Of a DNA stretch of 64,000 bases, positions 45,060-57,467 are shown in pieces. The notes beneath the pieces were generated by a model. It ran no database searches, had not been told where the DNA came from, and was given only the letters and a program-made list of their open reading frames with translations. Each line of letters starts with the position of its first letter. Positions within the stretch are counted from its first letter, which is position 1. Both the position numbers and the translations under genes were made by a program. The stretch is from Biomphalaria glabrata (Eukaryota; Mollusca; Gastropoda; Planorbidae): contig NC_074728.1 in assembly GCF_947242115.1 (NCBI RefSeq), positions 10,792,221-10,856,220 on the forward strand, read 5' to 3'.

Positions 45060-45265
45060 TTTAATATTATTCATTCCGTCTGTTTGTCTGGTGCAAATTT
45101 TGTACATGTTTTTTTTTTCCATTTTCTATTCTCGGATAAAGTTGAAATTTTGCACAATTATTAACAGTACTAAACAATACAGGAATCAATTTTTAAAAAG
45201 ATTATTTGTAAATAGAGTTTGTGTTAATACACAAACTCAGAGGCGGCCCCAATCGAACTCACCGA
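45060..45265 (+). repeat. Dispersed repeat D with hairpin
   Basis: gtctgtttgtctggtgcaaa, attctcggataaagttgaaa, ttgcacaattatt, followed by a 10-bp-stem hairpin GAGTTTGTGT-TAAT-ACACAAACTC at 45215-45238 and then ggcggccccaatcgaactc. The hairpin and the text after it match the head of the element at 18160. Confidence 0.7.
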
Positions 45266-47322
45266 TGGACAAGTGTGACAAGAGGGTCAATAAGGGTAGC
45301 TACTTTTTTTAAATAAGAGTTAGTCCCCTTTAATACATTGTTTAAGTCTGTGTTAACTATTTACAATTGCCACTTTCTCTTGAGTCTTTGAGCTGACCAG
45401 TGTACATTATTTTGAACTGAGCCTTTCCTACTATTTTTTTTTCATTATTTTACTTTCTTTTGTTTGCCTTTATGTCCGTTTTTTTTAATGTACTTTTTCT
45501 TTTGTTCCTAAATAAACTATTTATTAGTTGTAAATGAAATCTCATTGTTATTACTTGTATGTCTCAGTAAGTTATATATTTTGAGGTTATAATTAATAGC
45601 CTAGGTAATATAACTTGGGGCCACTAAATACCACTGGACTAACTTGCCAGCACAGCAGAAGTCACTGGTCTTATGACCTTATCATAATACAAGGTCACAA
45701 CAAGGAATATTCAAGCCATAGTCTTGATCATTCAAAATAATATTAGGCTCAAAATTATAGATTCCGTTTAGTAATGAGCGATCAATCAATCAATCAGGGA
45801 CCTTATTAATACATAATAGACAATTCAAAATAAATAAACAGGTTGGCAGCTAAACCAGATATTAGATTTTAAATACTTTGATATTCTACAAGAACATAAC
45901 GACATCAACGATTGAGAGTGAAACCATATTTTTCATGTATACCGTACTTTATTTCTGTTTTATACATCATGAGCATACATAGTAATGCTACATTTTAAAT
46001 ATGGTTTAGTTATTATCCTGCATCTAGACAAAAAATAATCCAAAATTTAAAAAAAATAAATTGGGGCGAATATAAAAATCTATAAAAAAATATTGACAAA
46101 ACTGTATATTTTTTAATCTTTGCCTTTATGCCTTCTTTGTCTAACAAGAAATTGCACAAAGTTTTAAATAATGAAGTTTTATATTTCATTCGGGAGAAGA
46201 AAAACGTCACTCCACCTCACGTTCACTGTTAGCACAAAAAGTTATGTTGAGAAAAAAGTAAAAAAAATATAAATTTTATATTCACCAAATACTATCTTCT
46301 GTTGGTAAGCTGAAAAGAAAAAATCATAAAGGTTTGGATAACTGTCTAGAGCTACTTTGACTTCCGTTTAAAGAGGGGAAGTTGAGCTAGTGATTGGAAA
46401 TGTTAATTTTCAAAATGTCAAGTACAGTAGGAAGAAATGCCGTTTGAAGAAACGCCGTTTGAAGAAACCCCCTAGGAAGAAACGCCCTTGGAAGAAAAGC
46501 CCTTGAAAGAAACGCTGAGAAAAAGACGCTGTAGAAACAAAAAACGCTGAAGAAAGAGCACTGCTGAAACTTTGGAGACCAATAAAGGGAGGTCGATTGG
46601 GAGTATTGTCGGGAGTCTTGGGAAGTAAGAAAAAAATGATCCAATGTAGATCATACCCCATAACTTACTTGACCTGTGGCTAGATGAATGTTATCAAAGT
46701 AATATAGCTTAACGTTGATACTTAACAACTGAGCAAGACCTTCCATTCAAAACAAAATTAAAATCCATGAAAATGTTTTAATCCCTAAACTAATCATTTG
46801 CAATTTCTATCTCCTAGTTTTAAAAAAATAATAATCATTACAGGACATTTCTCAGATTTTACATTTCAAAGGATTGTAAAAATAAATGGTTACACAAAAT
46901 TTACCAAGCTACATACGATCAAAAAATGTAAATAGTATATACAAATATTTAAAGAATTTAGTTTTGTCACATGTAAAAATTTCATTTCTTGACCTCTTTT
47001 CATCAAGTTACATACATAATGATGAGTATTTTAAAACATGCCTTCAGTGAGCTTCACATCGTTAGTTAAAAATGTGGAAACTAGTTACAACAAAATGAGA
47101 TTTAAGTTCAGGCGTAATTGCAAAACAAGATTATTAAAATAGCTGGACACATTAGCACGACATGTTAGTACAACTGTAGGTCTAGATCTATTGTGTAAGA
47201 TGTTATCATGCCTGTATGTAATCAAGGCTACATTCGACTTCTTTATAATAAACATACAATAACATATGTAGTACTCAGCTGAAAAAAACTAGCTCTAGTA
47301 CTCAACTAAACATCTAGTTCTA
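45266..47322. other. Downstream region of ankyrin gene B, no gene supported
   Basis: AT-rich single-copy DNA. At about 46436-46560 a degenerate ~15-bp repeat (gaagaaacgccgttt) gives several small open frames on minus, which are repeat artefacts. A (caat)n run sits near 45780-45798. Confidence 0.5.
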
Positions 47323-47522
47323 GATCCAGCACTAGACTGAGCAACTAGATCCAGCACTAGACTGAGCAACTAGATCCAGCACTAGACTGAGCAACTAGAT
47401 CCAGCACTAGACTGAGCAACTAGATCCAGCACTAGACTGAGCAACTAGATCCAGCACTAGACTGAGCAACTAGATCCAGCACTAGACTGAGCAACTAGAT
47501 CCAGCACTAGACTGAGCAACTA
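47323..47522. repeat. 25-bp minisatellite, 8 copies
   Basis: Eight head-to-tail copies of gatccagcactagactgagc + aacta with essentially no divergence. The same eight copies recur at 62366-62565. Confidence 0.96.
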
Positions 47523-47774
47523 GTTGGACGTCACTTTCCTGATGTTCTTTGTTTTACAATCTGCCTGCTCATTTTATGAACTATCTATACAAAAGTGTTG
47601 TCACAGACTAAAAATCGTTTAAAATAGTAAAAAAAAAGAGTATATGAATAAAAGCAAGAGAATAATAAACTCAAAGTTTGAAGTGATTCAGGCTAGTCAT
47701 TACTTTAAACATAAATCTCAGATTTCAGTATATAAAGAGATATGATAGACAATACTTTAAAAAAAAAACTGGTT
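47523..47774 (-). other. 3' flank or 3' UTR of ankyrin gene B
   Basis: AT-rich, no repeat or other gene. An A-run at about 47759-47768 lies next to the stop codon. Present again at 62566-62817. Confidence 0.45.
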
Positions 47775-50445
47775 TTAATATATCACGTAATTGGGAACAT
47801 CCTCAAACAGAAGCTCTTGTTTGATTTTGTTTGGTATCGGCAGTTGATTGACTTTGATTTCCCTGTCTGAAGTAGCCCCAAGTAAGTCAGATACATGGAC
47901 GAAGCTGAGAGTTTTCAGAGAGAGAAGGCCGTCGAATAGTTCCCCTTGCACCAGCTTCCTTCTCTGAAAATTCTCTATGAAAAAATCCATGCTTAAAAAA
48001 GTCGTCACGTCGAATTTGGTCAGAAAACGAATCTCCAAGAGAAACGTGGCCAGGTCAAACTTTTGCTGCAGCATGGCCAGCAAGAAAGGCGAGACGTTTC
48101 TGAGGCGGCACCTTTCATTGTAAACATTGTAAAACAGCTGTCCGCGAGACGCGCAGTGGGGGTATATACCTTTGCCAAAGGCTAAATATAACATGTCTAT
48201 CTGATTTCTTACGATAAACAAGTGGGCAGCTTCTTGGACATGGGGCGCTAAGTGGAACTTGGCCTGGCGTTCTAGAAGAGTTCTCACCATGTCTAGATCC
48301 TCTTTCTGCATTGCCACAGATAATGCTGTGTCATTCAGCGCATTTATAGCGTTCACATCAGAGCCTTGGTCAAGTAGGAGCTTTTTAATGGCCGGACAGT
48401 TAATCTCACTCTTGCAGGCCAGAATAAATGCGGTGCTGTTATCCCTGTCTCGTCTGTGGATATCCAGATTCTGTCTGAGCAGTAGCTCAATCATGTCCTC
48501 AGCAAGTTCCAAGTCATCCTCGAACTGTAATTTTTTCAGCAACAGAGTCAAGTAAGAGTCTCCATCTCTTAAGACAACATCTGTATTAACTCCCTTGTCT
48601 ATGAATATGAAAGCTAGTTCTAGATTTCCAGTTTCAAGAGCCGATGACAGTGGCGATTTCTGAGATTGATCGAAAAAATCGTATTCAGCCCCAGCATCTA
48701 GTAATAGCCTCACGTTTTCTACAATTGAATTCTCTACAGCGATAGATATTGGTGCTTCGCCCCACCTGTTCCGAAGATTCACGTCAGCGCCATGCTTCAA
48801 CAGCGTCTCCAAAAATCTGGAGTCTCTGTTTGCACTGGCGTGAACAAGGGGAGTGTCGCCGTTTGCATCCACAATGTTGATGTCAGCATTGTGTTGAAGC
48901 AGCGCTTCCATCAAGTCCTTACTCTCTTCCATAACACACAAGTGTAGTGGGCAGACAGACGTAGAGATGGCGTGAAATGATACGTAATATGGCTTGGTTA
49001 GCCTCGCTCCGGAGTCCATTCCTTTAGAGAGAAGAAACAGTAAGATGTCTTTCCTTCCAGAGAGAATAGCCCACTCTAGAAGGCGTGTGTCGTTGTAGTC
49101 TATTGTAAAATTTTTATCTAGTTCCTCTAACAAGCACAGTTCTTTGTATCCAATGGCCATCTGGCAAGCCGCACTTGTATCTTGTTCAGCTTTCTGCTCT
49201 AGAAAAACTGTGACACATTCTAATTGCTTACATTTGACTGCTATTTCTAAGGCCGTGCCTTCGCTGTTTCTTATATTATCGTCTGCTTGGATGGAAAGCA
49301 AATATCGAACTATTTCCGGTTTGCCGTCTTTCGCAGCCATCATTAATGGCGTCAACTGTTCAAATGAAGTAAACTCGTTGATTTTGGCGCCTTTACTACA
49401 GAGCCATTTCACTACATCTACATCGCCGATTTCAACAGCTTTCAATAAAGGGCTGCAGCTCTTCATTCGCTTGTGTTGTTTTGACCTCCTCACGACCTTG
49501 ACGTTGACGTCTGATCCGTTGTCGATCAAAAGTTTGAGAATGTCTTTGTCCACGGAACTCAAACCTTTTTTCTCAACTAGCACTAAGTCTAAGAGCGTCT
49601 CCAGAGCAGTTTTCCCACCAGAGCCTCTTTGATTGATGTCACTGACGTCCAATGCGATTAAAGTGCTCATCAGTGAGAAGTCTCTGTACATCACAGCTGC
49701 ACACAGTCTTGGGAGCTGGGACGCCTTTCCGTCACAAAAGACAGAAACGAATTTGAGCAGACCCAGTTTGTCTGCCAAATCCCGAATAGTCTCCCCGTCT
49801 TTAGCGTCGGATACATTAGCGCCGTTGGAGATCAAGACCTGCATCGCCCCAATGTCCGCGCTCTCAACTGCTTTCCTCAGAGCTGTGTACCCTCTGTTGT
49901 TTTTTTAAATCCACGTTGTCATGACGGCACAACAAGCGAGCCATGTCTGCTGAGCCGGACATCCTTATGGCCAATATTAAAGCTGTATCTCCTCTGGCGT
50001 TTCTCATAGAAGCGTTCGCACCTTTGTTCAGCAAAATTCTGACCATTTCGAGAAGTCCTTGACGAGCACAGAACATAAGAGGGGTATTTTTCTCTTTGTC
50101 CGTGGTGTTAGGATCGGCGCCACGATTCAGCAGCTGTATAAGATTAAGCTTCCGTCCGGACTTAGCGACTAGCATCAGCGATTTGTTAAGAGCTTCCTGT
50201 GAGTGGTCTTGATTCTGACTTAGAAGATTCTCAACATCTGTGTACACGTTTGAGGTGGCCATCTCGTCCAGTTCCGAGTCCCTTGATGTATCCTCTTCCC
50301 GTCTTGTCCTGAGTTCTGCCAAAGGCAAATTGTCTAACTCATTTAAAGCCTTAAGTTGTGACCTTGTCCTTACTAGTCTCTTACTTCGATGTTTAACAAT
50401 CTTAGCAAGTTTTTTCATACTTTCGGGGTCAATGGACTCAGCCAT
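47775..50445 (-). CDS. Ankyrin-repeat protein with SOCS-box-like C-terminus (gene B), frameshifted
   Basis: Paralog of gene A, about the same length and start (MAES at 50445). The 5' part (50445 to about 49907) covers an N-terminal basic stretch and the first ankyrin repeats; the 3' part (49899 to 47775) covers the rest and the end motif SLKTLSFVHV followed by VNQLPIPNKIKQELLF. The two parts are in different frames because of a 7-base run (T on +, 49900-49906), one base longer than the paralog alignment needs. A single homopolymer change in an otherwise clean coding sequence could be a sequencing error, a recent pseudogene or a polymorphism. A clear acceptor (ttttttcctccccag on minus) ends at 50463, giving an exon that starts at 50462. 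Function as for gene A: candidate cullin-5/elongin ligase adaptor by inference. Confidence 0.8.
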
Positions 50446-50480
50446 TGATGCTTGGGGTCGATCTGGGGAGGAAAAAAGGC
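50446..50480 (-). promoter_or_regulatory. Splice acceptor and short 5' UTR of ankyrin gene B
   Basis: On minus, ttttttcctccccag is a strong polypyrimidine tract plus AG (50464-50463). The exon begins 17 bases before the MAES codon. Same design as gene A, so the intron position predates the gene duplication. Confidence 0.65.
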
Positions 50481-50684
50481 GAATAAAATAAATGTTAACG
50501 ATTAACAAGCTCAAAATCTGAAATATAAATAATACTACAGAGAGAGAGAGAGAGTGTGTGTTTCCACAAAATCAGAGACCGCCAAAACGTTTCTTTTCAT
50601 GCTTGGAAGTAACGCAGGTAAAAAAAAAAACAGGTTTTGATATTTTCGTACCAAAAAGTCTTTTTTTGTTGTTGTACACTGTAA
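50481..50684. other. Upstream of gene B, end of duplication copy 1
   Basis: Contains an (ag)n run at 50540-50552 and a degraded gtgtgtttccacaaaatcag hairpin-type stretch (50553-50575) akin to 18183 and 45215. Single-copy in character up to the LINE at 50685. Confidence 0.45.
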
Positions 50685-50965
50685 CTTACTATTGTGAAAA
50701 AACGAAAGCTTAAAACCTTTGGCCACATTACGAGATCTACGGGGCTCGCAAAGATCTTTCTTCAGGGAACAGTGCCAGGGAAAAGAAGAAGAGGCAGACA
50801 GAAAAAGCGATGGGAGGACAACATTAAAGAATGGACAGGCCTGCCATTGAGAGAGGTTCTGAACAAGGCAAAAAAAAGGGAGGAATGGAGAAAGACGGTC
50901 GACAAATCTTGCCTGGTGCCCCAACGGTCCAACAGACTAAGGGATAGGTAAAGGTAAAGGTAAAA
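50685..50965 (+). mobile_element. 5'-truncated LINE 3' end at the duplication junction
   Basis: Aligns with 35622-35903. The first ~100 bases differ at three places (50732, 50755 and one extra A near 50785) while the rest is identical. Unlike the full copy, its frame is open to the end (RRRGRQKKRWEDNIKEWTGL to SCLVPQRSNRLRDR). It looks like a hybrid: left part from an independent truncated LINE, right part from the LINE at 33092-35903. Confidence 0.8.
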
Positions 50966-51232
50966 GATCTGTCACTGGCCTAAGTATAATTTTTTCATTG
51001 AATTTAGTAGATCTATGGCAATGGCCTAAGTAGATCTGTCACTGGCCTAAGTATAATTTTTTCATTGAATTTAGTAGATCTATGGCAATGGCGTAAGTAG
51101 ATCTGTTACTGGCCTAAATAGACCTGTCACTAGCCTATATAAATCTGTCACTTGCCAAAGTAGATCTGTCAATGGCCTAAGTAGATCTGTCACAGGCCTA
51201 AGTAGATCTGCCAATAACTTAAGTAGGTCTAT
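50966..51232. repeat. 21-bp satellite, duplicate
   Basis: Copy of 35904-36168; here it directly follows a LINE tail without the 3.7-kb array seen to the left of the first copy. Confidence 0.9.
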
Positions 51233-52004
51233 GCTAGACACAAGAGTTTTAAACAGTTTGTGAAATAAAACGCCTCATTGAAGCCGTGTATTAGGCCACC
51301 ATATATTCTAGTAATTTTTTTCCCCTGAATGTACCTCAACAAGAAGATACAAAGTTAACCTTTAAACTGGTATGTTATCTACGACCAAAACTTCATTTTA
51401 AAATATATACAACAAAAAGAAGTATGTAGCCTAAAGTTTTTCGTTCCCACTATAAGCAGCTTATCAGTCAAAAGCATGTGCAATTGATAAAGAGTTGAGT
51501 AGAAAGTAGGTCGAATGATATTTAAAGATTTACTTTAACATATAAAGAAATGGTTTAACTATAGGCCTATATTATGCTCATTAGTTGGTTTGTATTTGAC
51601 GAAGACATCATAGCCCAAATGTTGTTTACTTTGTAACTTATTCTAGCGAGTCATCATATATTTATATCTATTGCACTTGACTAGTTCATAGTTCTTATAA
51701 TAGATAGTTAAAATATTTGGAAGTTTAATTCATGTGTAAATATAGCATAATCTTATTAAAAAAGAAAACTTATCGAATGGGAAGGATGCTATGGAGTGTG
51801 TGTGTGCGTGTGTTTGTGTTTCTATGATGATGGTGGGAAGAAGTTGTGACCGATAACAACAAAGGATCGCACAGTCACTGACATATCTCTCAAATCATCA
51901 AGAATAAACTCCCTTTTTTCTATATAAAACAACTTTGATTAATTAGGTAGCATTTTACGATTTCGTTAATTTTTTTTTTATTCCATCATTAATTGTCACA
52001 GATT

Positions 52005-52125
52005 ATCGAAGTATCCATGAAATGTCAACTTGATCCGAGAATGGGAAGTGGAGGAAAAAACGTGAACAAATCTTAACAGGGTGAATAACTCTCCGCATAA
52101 ACAGACACATTTTCTAAAAATAAAA
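52005..52125 (-). repeat. Dispersed repeat D, inverted, duplicate
   Basis: Copy of 36940-37060. Confidence 0.5.
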
Positions 52126-52844
52126 AAAAAACACATTTATTTTCCTTTTTGATATCAATCAAATTTAAAAAGCAATTATTTAATTTGTTTTTTTTTTATT
52201 CATGTTTTTGTTTTTGTTTCGATTCAAGAAAATCTTTGTGTAAGGTTCTTTTGGATCCGAGAATGGGTTGTGATCATGGTATTACATGTTAGGTGAACTT
52301 GGAACAAAAAAGTCATAAATATATAAGTAAAGAGAGAGAGCAAGGCCGGCCTTAGATGTAGGCAAAATAGGCGGCCGTCTAGGGCCTACGATTTGTGGCG
52401 GCCTCGCACAGGACGCTAAACAATTTTTTTAGAGAAAAATAGCGAAACTTCTCAGTGTTATTGTTGGAGGTTTTTAATGCTTTTTTTTTATTTTAGTCCT
52501 TTTTCTTTTTCTTTTTTCTTTTTTTTTTTTTTTAATTATTATTTCCTTTGGGGCCACCAACTTTACTTCGCCTAAGTCCTCCAAATATCTAACACTTGAA
52601 CTTAAAAGTCAATGTTTCCATAATTTTTTTTTTTTTTGTGCAGGAAGTAAAGATTTAAAATGAAATAAATATTCAGATGAGTTGTTTTTTTTTTCCCTCT
52701 ATTTGGCAACAAGCAGCGATTGTCGTCAAATTGTGGGTGTTTTTTTTTTTTACAAAGCTCTTATAATAATAATAAAATATTAATAATAATAATTTTTATT
52801 GTCCGTATGGACACTCTCTCTATCTTAAGCAAATTTTGAGCAAC

Positions 52845-52970
52845 ATATTTCTCCAAATTCAAATTTAAGTTGAAACTTTGCACAATTATTCATTATTCCT
52901 AATCAAACATGAATCCATAATAAAATTAAGCATGTATTTAAATAATTAATTTTGTTTGATAGCCAAATGG
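52845..52970 (+). repeat. Dispersed repeat D, duplicate
   Basis: Copy of 37780-37905, again ending just before the 30-bp array. Confidence 0.6.
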
Positions 52971-52995
52971 GAAATAAATCTTAAACTTGGGAACA

Positions 52996-53685
52996 GGGTC
53001 TATCCAACAATGAGAACACCAGATTGGGTCTATCCAACAATGAGAACACCAGATTGGGTCTATCCAACAATGAGAACACCAGATTGGGTCTATCCAACAA
53101 TGAGAACACCAGATTGGGTCTATCCAACAATGAGAACAACAGATTGGGTCTATCCAACAATGAGAACAACAGATTGGGTCTATCCAACAATGAGAACAAC
53201 AGATTGGGTCTATCCAACAATGAGAACAACAGATTGGGTCTATCCAACAATGAGAACACCAGATTGGGTCTATCCAACAATGAGAACACCAGATTGGGTC
53301 TATCCAACAATGAGAACACCAGATTGGGTCTATCCAACAATGAGAACAACAGATTGGGTCTATCCAACAATGAGAACACCAGATTGGGTCTATCCAACAA
53401 TGAGAACACCAGATTGGGTCTATCCAACAATGAGAACACCAGATTGGGTCTATCCAACAATGAGAACACCAGATTGGGTCTATCCAACAATGAGAACACC
53501 AGATTGGGTCTATCCAACAATGAGAACACCAGATTGGGTCTATCCAACAATGAGAACACCAGATTGGGTCTATCCAACAATGAGAACACCAGATTGGGTC
53601 TATCCAACAATGAGAACACCAGATTGGGTCTATCCAACAATGAGAACACCAGATTGGGTCTATCCAACAATGAGAACACCAGATT
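52996..53685. repeat. 30-bp tandem array, 23 copies
   Basis: Copy of the array at 37931 with one unit fewer. The acaac variants keep the same order, with the missing unit in the run of acacc copies at the right side. Confidence 0.97.
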
Positions 53686-54096
53686 GGGTCTAAACCGTGT
53701 GTTGTAAAGTCGTATAAATACAATTTATAGATTTGAGGCGTAGGCTACCTTTTAAAATATAAGATGGTCAAGTCCTACGAGATAGATATGTAAGAATATT
53801 AAGTCTAATTACCTTACCACAGATTACTTATCACAGGTAAACTAAATCTTCTGTTATGTCAGCGTTTTCATGTTCACCTGGTTGGCGATATAAATTAAAA
53901 AAAAAAAGTCATATAAGGGTTTACCCGATTATTTTTTTTAGAGTGAAAAAAAAATTGACCGGGAATTTTTTAAAATTTATTTTCATTTTCTATTTCAGCG
54001 GTCTCCGCGTGTCTATATGGATCTCTTATGTACCTAAAGGGGGTCTCTTAGAAATACAAAGAATGTCTATGTGTCTCTAAAAGTCTCCAGGGTTCT

Positions 54097-54280
54097 TGTA
54101 AAATGTTTGTAAAATGTTTTACATGTTTCAGATGTTCGTTCAGAGTTGAAGATAATTACTTCCTAGTCTAAACCTCCCGCAGGACGACGGGGGATGGGAG
54201 CGGGCAGGGTTTGAACCTGGGACTATCGATAAGTCCGTACGACAGTCCAGCGCGCAAACCGCACGACCAGGCAACCATCC
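54097..54280 (-). mobile_element. tRNA-derived SINE (family B), duplicate
   Basis: Copy of 39062-39245. Confidence 0.8.
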
Positions 54281-56027
54281 ATTCTTGAAGTGTCTCAAGG
54301 AGCCTGTAAGTGTCACAAAGAATCTATATTGTCTCCAAGGGTCTCTAAGTGTCTCCAGGTGTAGATAAGTGTCTCCTGGTGTTACTAGGTGTCTAATGGG
54401 TTTCTAAGTGTCTCCAGATGTCAAGATGTCTATGGGGGTCACAAAGTGTCTCCTGGTGTTACTAGATGTCTATGGTAGTCTCTAAGTGTCTCCAGGTGTT
54501 ACTAGGTGTCTAATGGGTCTCTAAGTGTCTCCAGATGTCAAGATGTCTATGGGGGTCACAAAGTGTCTCTTGGTGTTACTAGGTGTCTATGGGAGTCTCT
54601 AAGTGTCTCCAGGTGTTACTAGGTGTCTATGGGAGTCTCTAAGTGTCTCCAGGTGTTACTAGGTGTCTATGGGAGTCTCTAAGTGTCTCCAGGTGTTACT
54701 AGGTGTCTATGTGAGTCTCTAAGTGTCTCCAGGTGTTACTAGGTGTCTATGGGAGTCTCTAAGTGTCTCAAGGTGTTACTAGGTGTCTATGGGAGTCTCT
54801 ACGTGTCTCCAGGTGTTACTAGGTGTCTATAGGAGTCTCTACGTGTCTCCAGGTGTTACTAGGTGTCTATGGGAGTCTCTACGTGTCTCCAGGTGTTACT
54901 AGGTGTCTATGGGGGTCTCTAAATGTCTCTTGGTGTTACTATATGTCTATGGGAGTCTCTACGTGTCTCCAGGTGTTACTAGGTGTCTATGGGAGTCTCT
55001 AAGTGTCTCCAGGTGTTACTAGGTGTCTATGGTAGTCTCTAAGTGTCTCCAGGTGTTACTAGGTGTCTATGGGAGTCTCTACGTGTCTCCAGGTGTTACT
55101 AGGTGTCTGTGGGGGTCTCTAAATGTCTCTTGGTGTTACTATATGTCTATGGGAGTCTCTACGTGTCTCCAGGTGTTACTAGGTGTCTATGGGAGTCTCT
55201 AAGTGTCTCCAGGTGTTACTAGGTGTCTATGGGAGTCTCTACGTGTCTCCAGGTGTTACTAGGTGTCTATGGGAGTCTCTAAGTGTCTCCAGGTGTTACT
55301 AGGTGTCTATGGGGGTCTCTAAGTGTCTCCAGGTGTTACTAGGTGTCTATGGGGGTCTCTAAGTGTCTCCAGGGGTTACTAGGTGTCTATGGGAGTCTCT
55401 ACGTGTCTCCAGGTGTTACTAGGTGTCTATGGGAGTCTCTAAGTGTCTCCAGGTGTTACTAGGTGTCTATGGGAGTCTCTACGTGTCTCCAGGTGTTACT
55501 AGGTGTCTATGGGAGTCTCTACGTGTCTCCAGGTGTTACTAGGTGTCTATGGGAGTCTCTACGTGTCTCCAGGTGTTACTAGGTGTCTATGGGAGTCTCT
55601 ACGTGTCTCCAGGTGTTACTAGGTGTCTATGGGGGTCTCTAAATGTCTCTTAGTGTTACTATATGTCTATGGGAGTCTCTAAGTGTCTCCAGGTGTTACT
55701 AGATGTCTATGGTAGTCTCTAAGTGTCTCCAAGTGTTACTAGGTGTCTATGGCGGTCTCTAAGTGTCTCCAGGTGTTAATAGGTGACTACAGGGGTCTGT
55801 GTCTCCAGGTGTTACTAGGTGACTACAGGGGTTGTGTCTCCAGGTGTTACTAGGTGACTACAGGGGTCTGTGTCTCCAGGTGTTAATAGGTGACTACAGA
55901 GGTCTGTGTCTCCAGGTGTTAATAGGTGACTACAGGGGTCTGTGTCTCCAGGTGTTAATGGGTGACTACAGGGGTTTGTGTCTCCAGGTGTTAATAGGTG
56001 ACTACAGGGGTCTGTGTCTCCAGGTGT
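54281..56027. repeat. 40-bp and 36-bp tandem arrays, duplicate
   Basis: Same length and variant order as 39246-40992, with one base difference noticed at 54493. Its length is unchanged although the array has about 36 units, which argues for a very recent copy. Confidence 0.93.
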
Positions 56028-56637
56028 ATCAAGAAATACGTAGTCTGGCCAAATATTCACATATACAAGGCTTGTATTAGATTTCGAAATTTAAGGAATA
56101 CCGCAGTAATTTACCTGGTTTTGCGGTACTATCTTTGTTCTACTTACTTTGACACCTTCAACGCAGACAAAGTCAATGAATTATAAAAAAAATTATAGCA
56201 TTATAAAAAACAAAATTGTAAAGAGGGGGTTAAAGTTTGTCTAGGAAATGACATTACGTTTTTCCTCCATTTGTTAAGTCTTTTCCCGTCTTTTATTGAA
56301 TATTTACTTTGTCTAGAAACGTACACTGGCTGATCCCTCCCCCCCCCCCCACCCCACATTAACAGACTCAGCCGATCCTCCTATTTCCCCGAAATTTTGG
56401 GCAGGCGTCTTTTTTTTTTTTTTTATTGTGGAGAAATGACACAAAGTGTTGAAAGTAACACTTTATAATTTCAAAATGGAAAGATTGTAAGTAATTCACA
56501 TGTAACCCTTTTTCACACTACGTCGTTCTTCTTGCACTAATAACTTTCCATCACGAGTTAATCTGTATAGGAAACAAATTTAGGAGGTTACCCATGTTTC
56601 CATTCACCGAAAACTGAAGAGATAAAGAAAAGTTATA

Positions 56638-56891
56638 AAGTTTCCCCTTTCAGACCTTGTGATCTATGAGGTAGATGCTTCTGTGACCAACGGTTAACAA
56701 GCAGGGTGTCATGTGGACAGCACAACGAACAGCCGCCTTTGCTTTCCCCAACTAAAGTCAGGTCCCCGTCAGTGTTGGGTGGACTCAGGGGCGCCCCGTA
56801 AATCCCGAAATTCAAAATCCCAGTCTTCACCGTGATTCGAACCCAGGACCCCGGGTTCGAAAGCTTAACCACTCAGCCACCGCGCCCCCGG
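56638..56891 (-). mobile_element. tRNA-derived SINE (family A), duplicate
   Basis: Copy of 41600-41853 with one base difference in the tail (56651). Confidence 0.87.
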
Positions 56892-57364
56892 AATAGACAA
56901 AGGACCTACCATGTTTCTTATTGCTCAATTTTCCTGGCTACATCACTTGTCTGTCAGTAGTCTCCGTTAATCATAGTTTTTGTGTCCTCGTTATGAATGA
57001 CCAGGGGAAATAACTGAAGAGACCACTTTATTTTTAAATAATTACTTTTTAATTTCCCTTGCATTCACGTCCGCGGGCATGTATATGCCATTCACACATT
57101 ACTTATTATTGAAAATCGGCTAACAAGTTTTGTTTCTCTTCCAAGCACAGACATTTATCTTTGGCTACAGTAGTTACTGTATTATATAGTAAACCTAATT
57201 AGTAGATCTAATCTTAGCCGATCTGATCATAAATATTCGTTAAACTTTTTTTTGTCTCTCAACGATGAATTACACAGAGCATGTACCTACTTGTATTTAT
57301 TTTAAAAAAAAATACACTTGTATAGTTTTGTAAGTCGCTCGCTGTGTGTCATAATTGTCGGAGT

Positions 57365-57366
<2 letters not shown>

Positions 57367-57414
<48 letters not shown>

Positions 57415-57423
57415 TATATATAT

Positions 57424-57466
<43 letters not shown>
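57367..57466. repeat. (AT)n microsatellite, duplicate
   Basis: Copy of 42328-42423, longer by about 6 bp and with shifted interruptions. Confidence 0.95.

Positions 57467-57467
<1 letters not shown>

Larger units (their letters stand above)
35622..50684. repeat. Large tandem duplication, copy 1 (~15 kb)
   Basis: From 35622 the sequence matches that from 50685 onward to the window end. The offset is 15063 at the start, 15065 before the 30-bp array, 15035 after it (one unit fewer), 15037 after a C-run change, and 15043 after the (at)n run. I found four single-base differences over about 13 kb outside the LINE tail: 36449/51513, 39458/54493, 41614/56651 and 41910/56947. All later repeats and ankyrin gene B are inside this unit. 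Confidence 0.93.

Noticed and set aside
44673-45312. Small frames at 44673-44946 and 44977-45312
   Set aside because: They overlap hAT-type terminal sequence and repeat D with its hairpin, and appear again unchanged only because of the 15-kb duplication.
46387-46661. Three overlapping minus-strand frames rich in FLPRAFLPR-like repeats
   Set aside because: Produced by a degenerate 15-bp repeat; the frames overlap in all phases with no domain.
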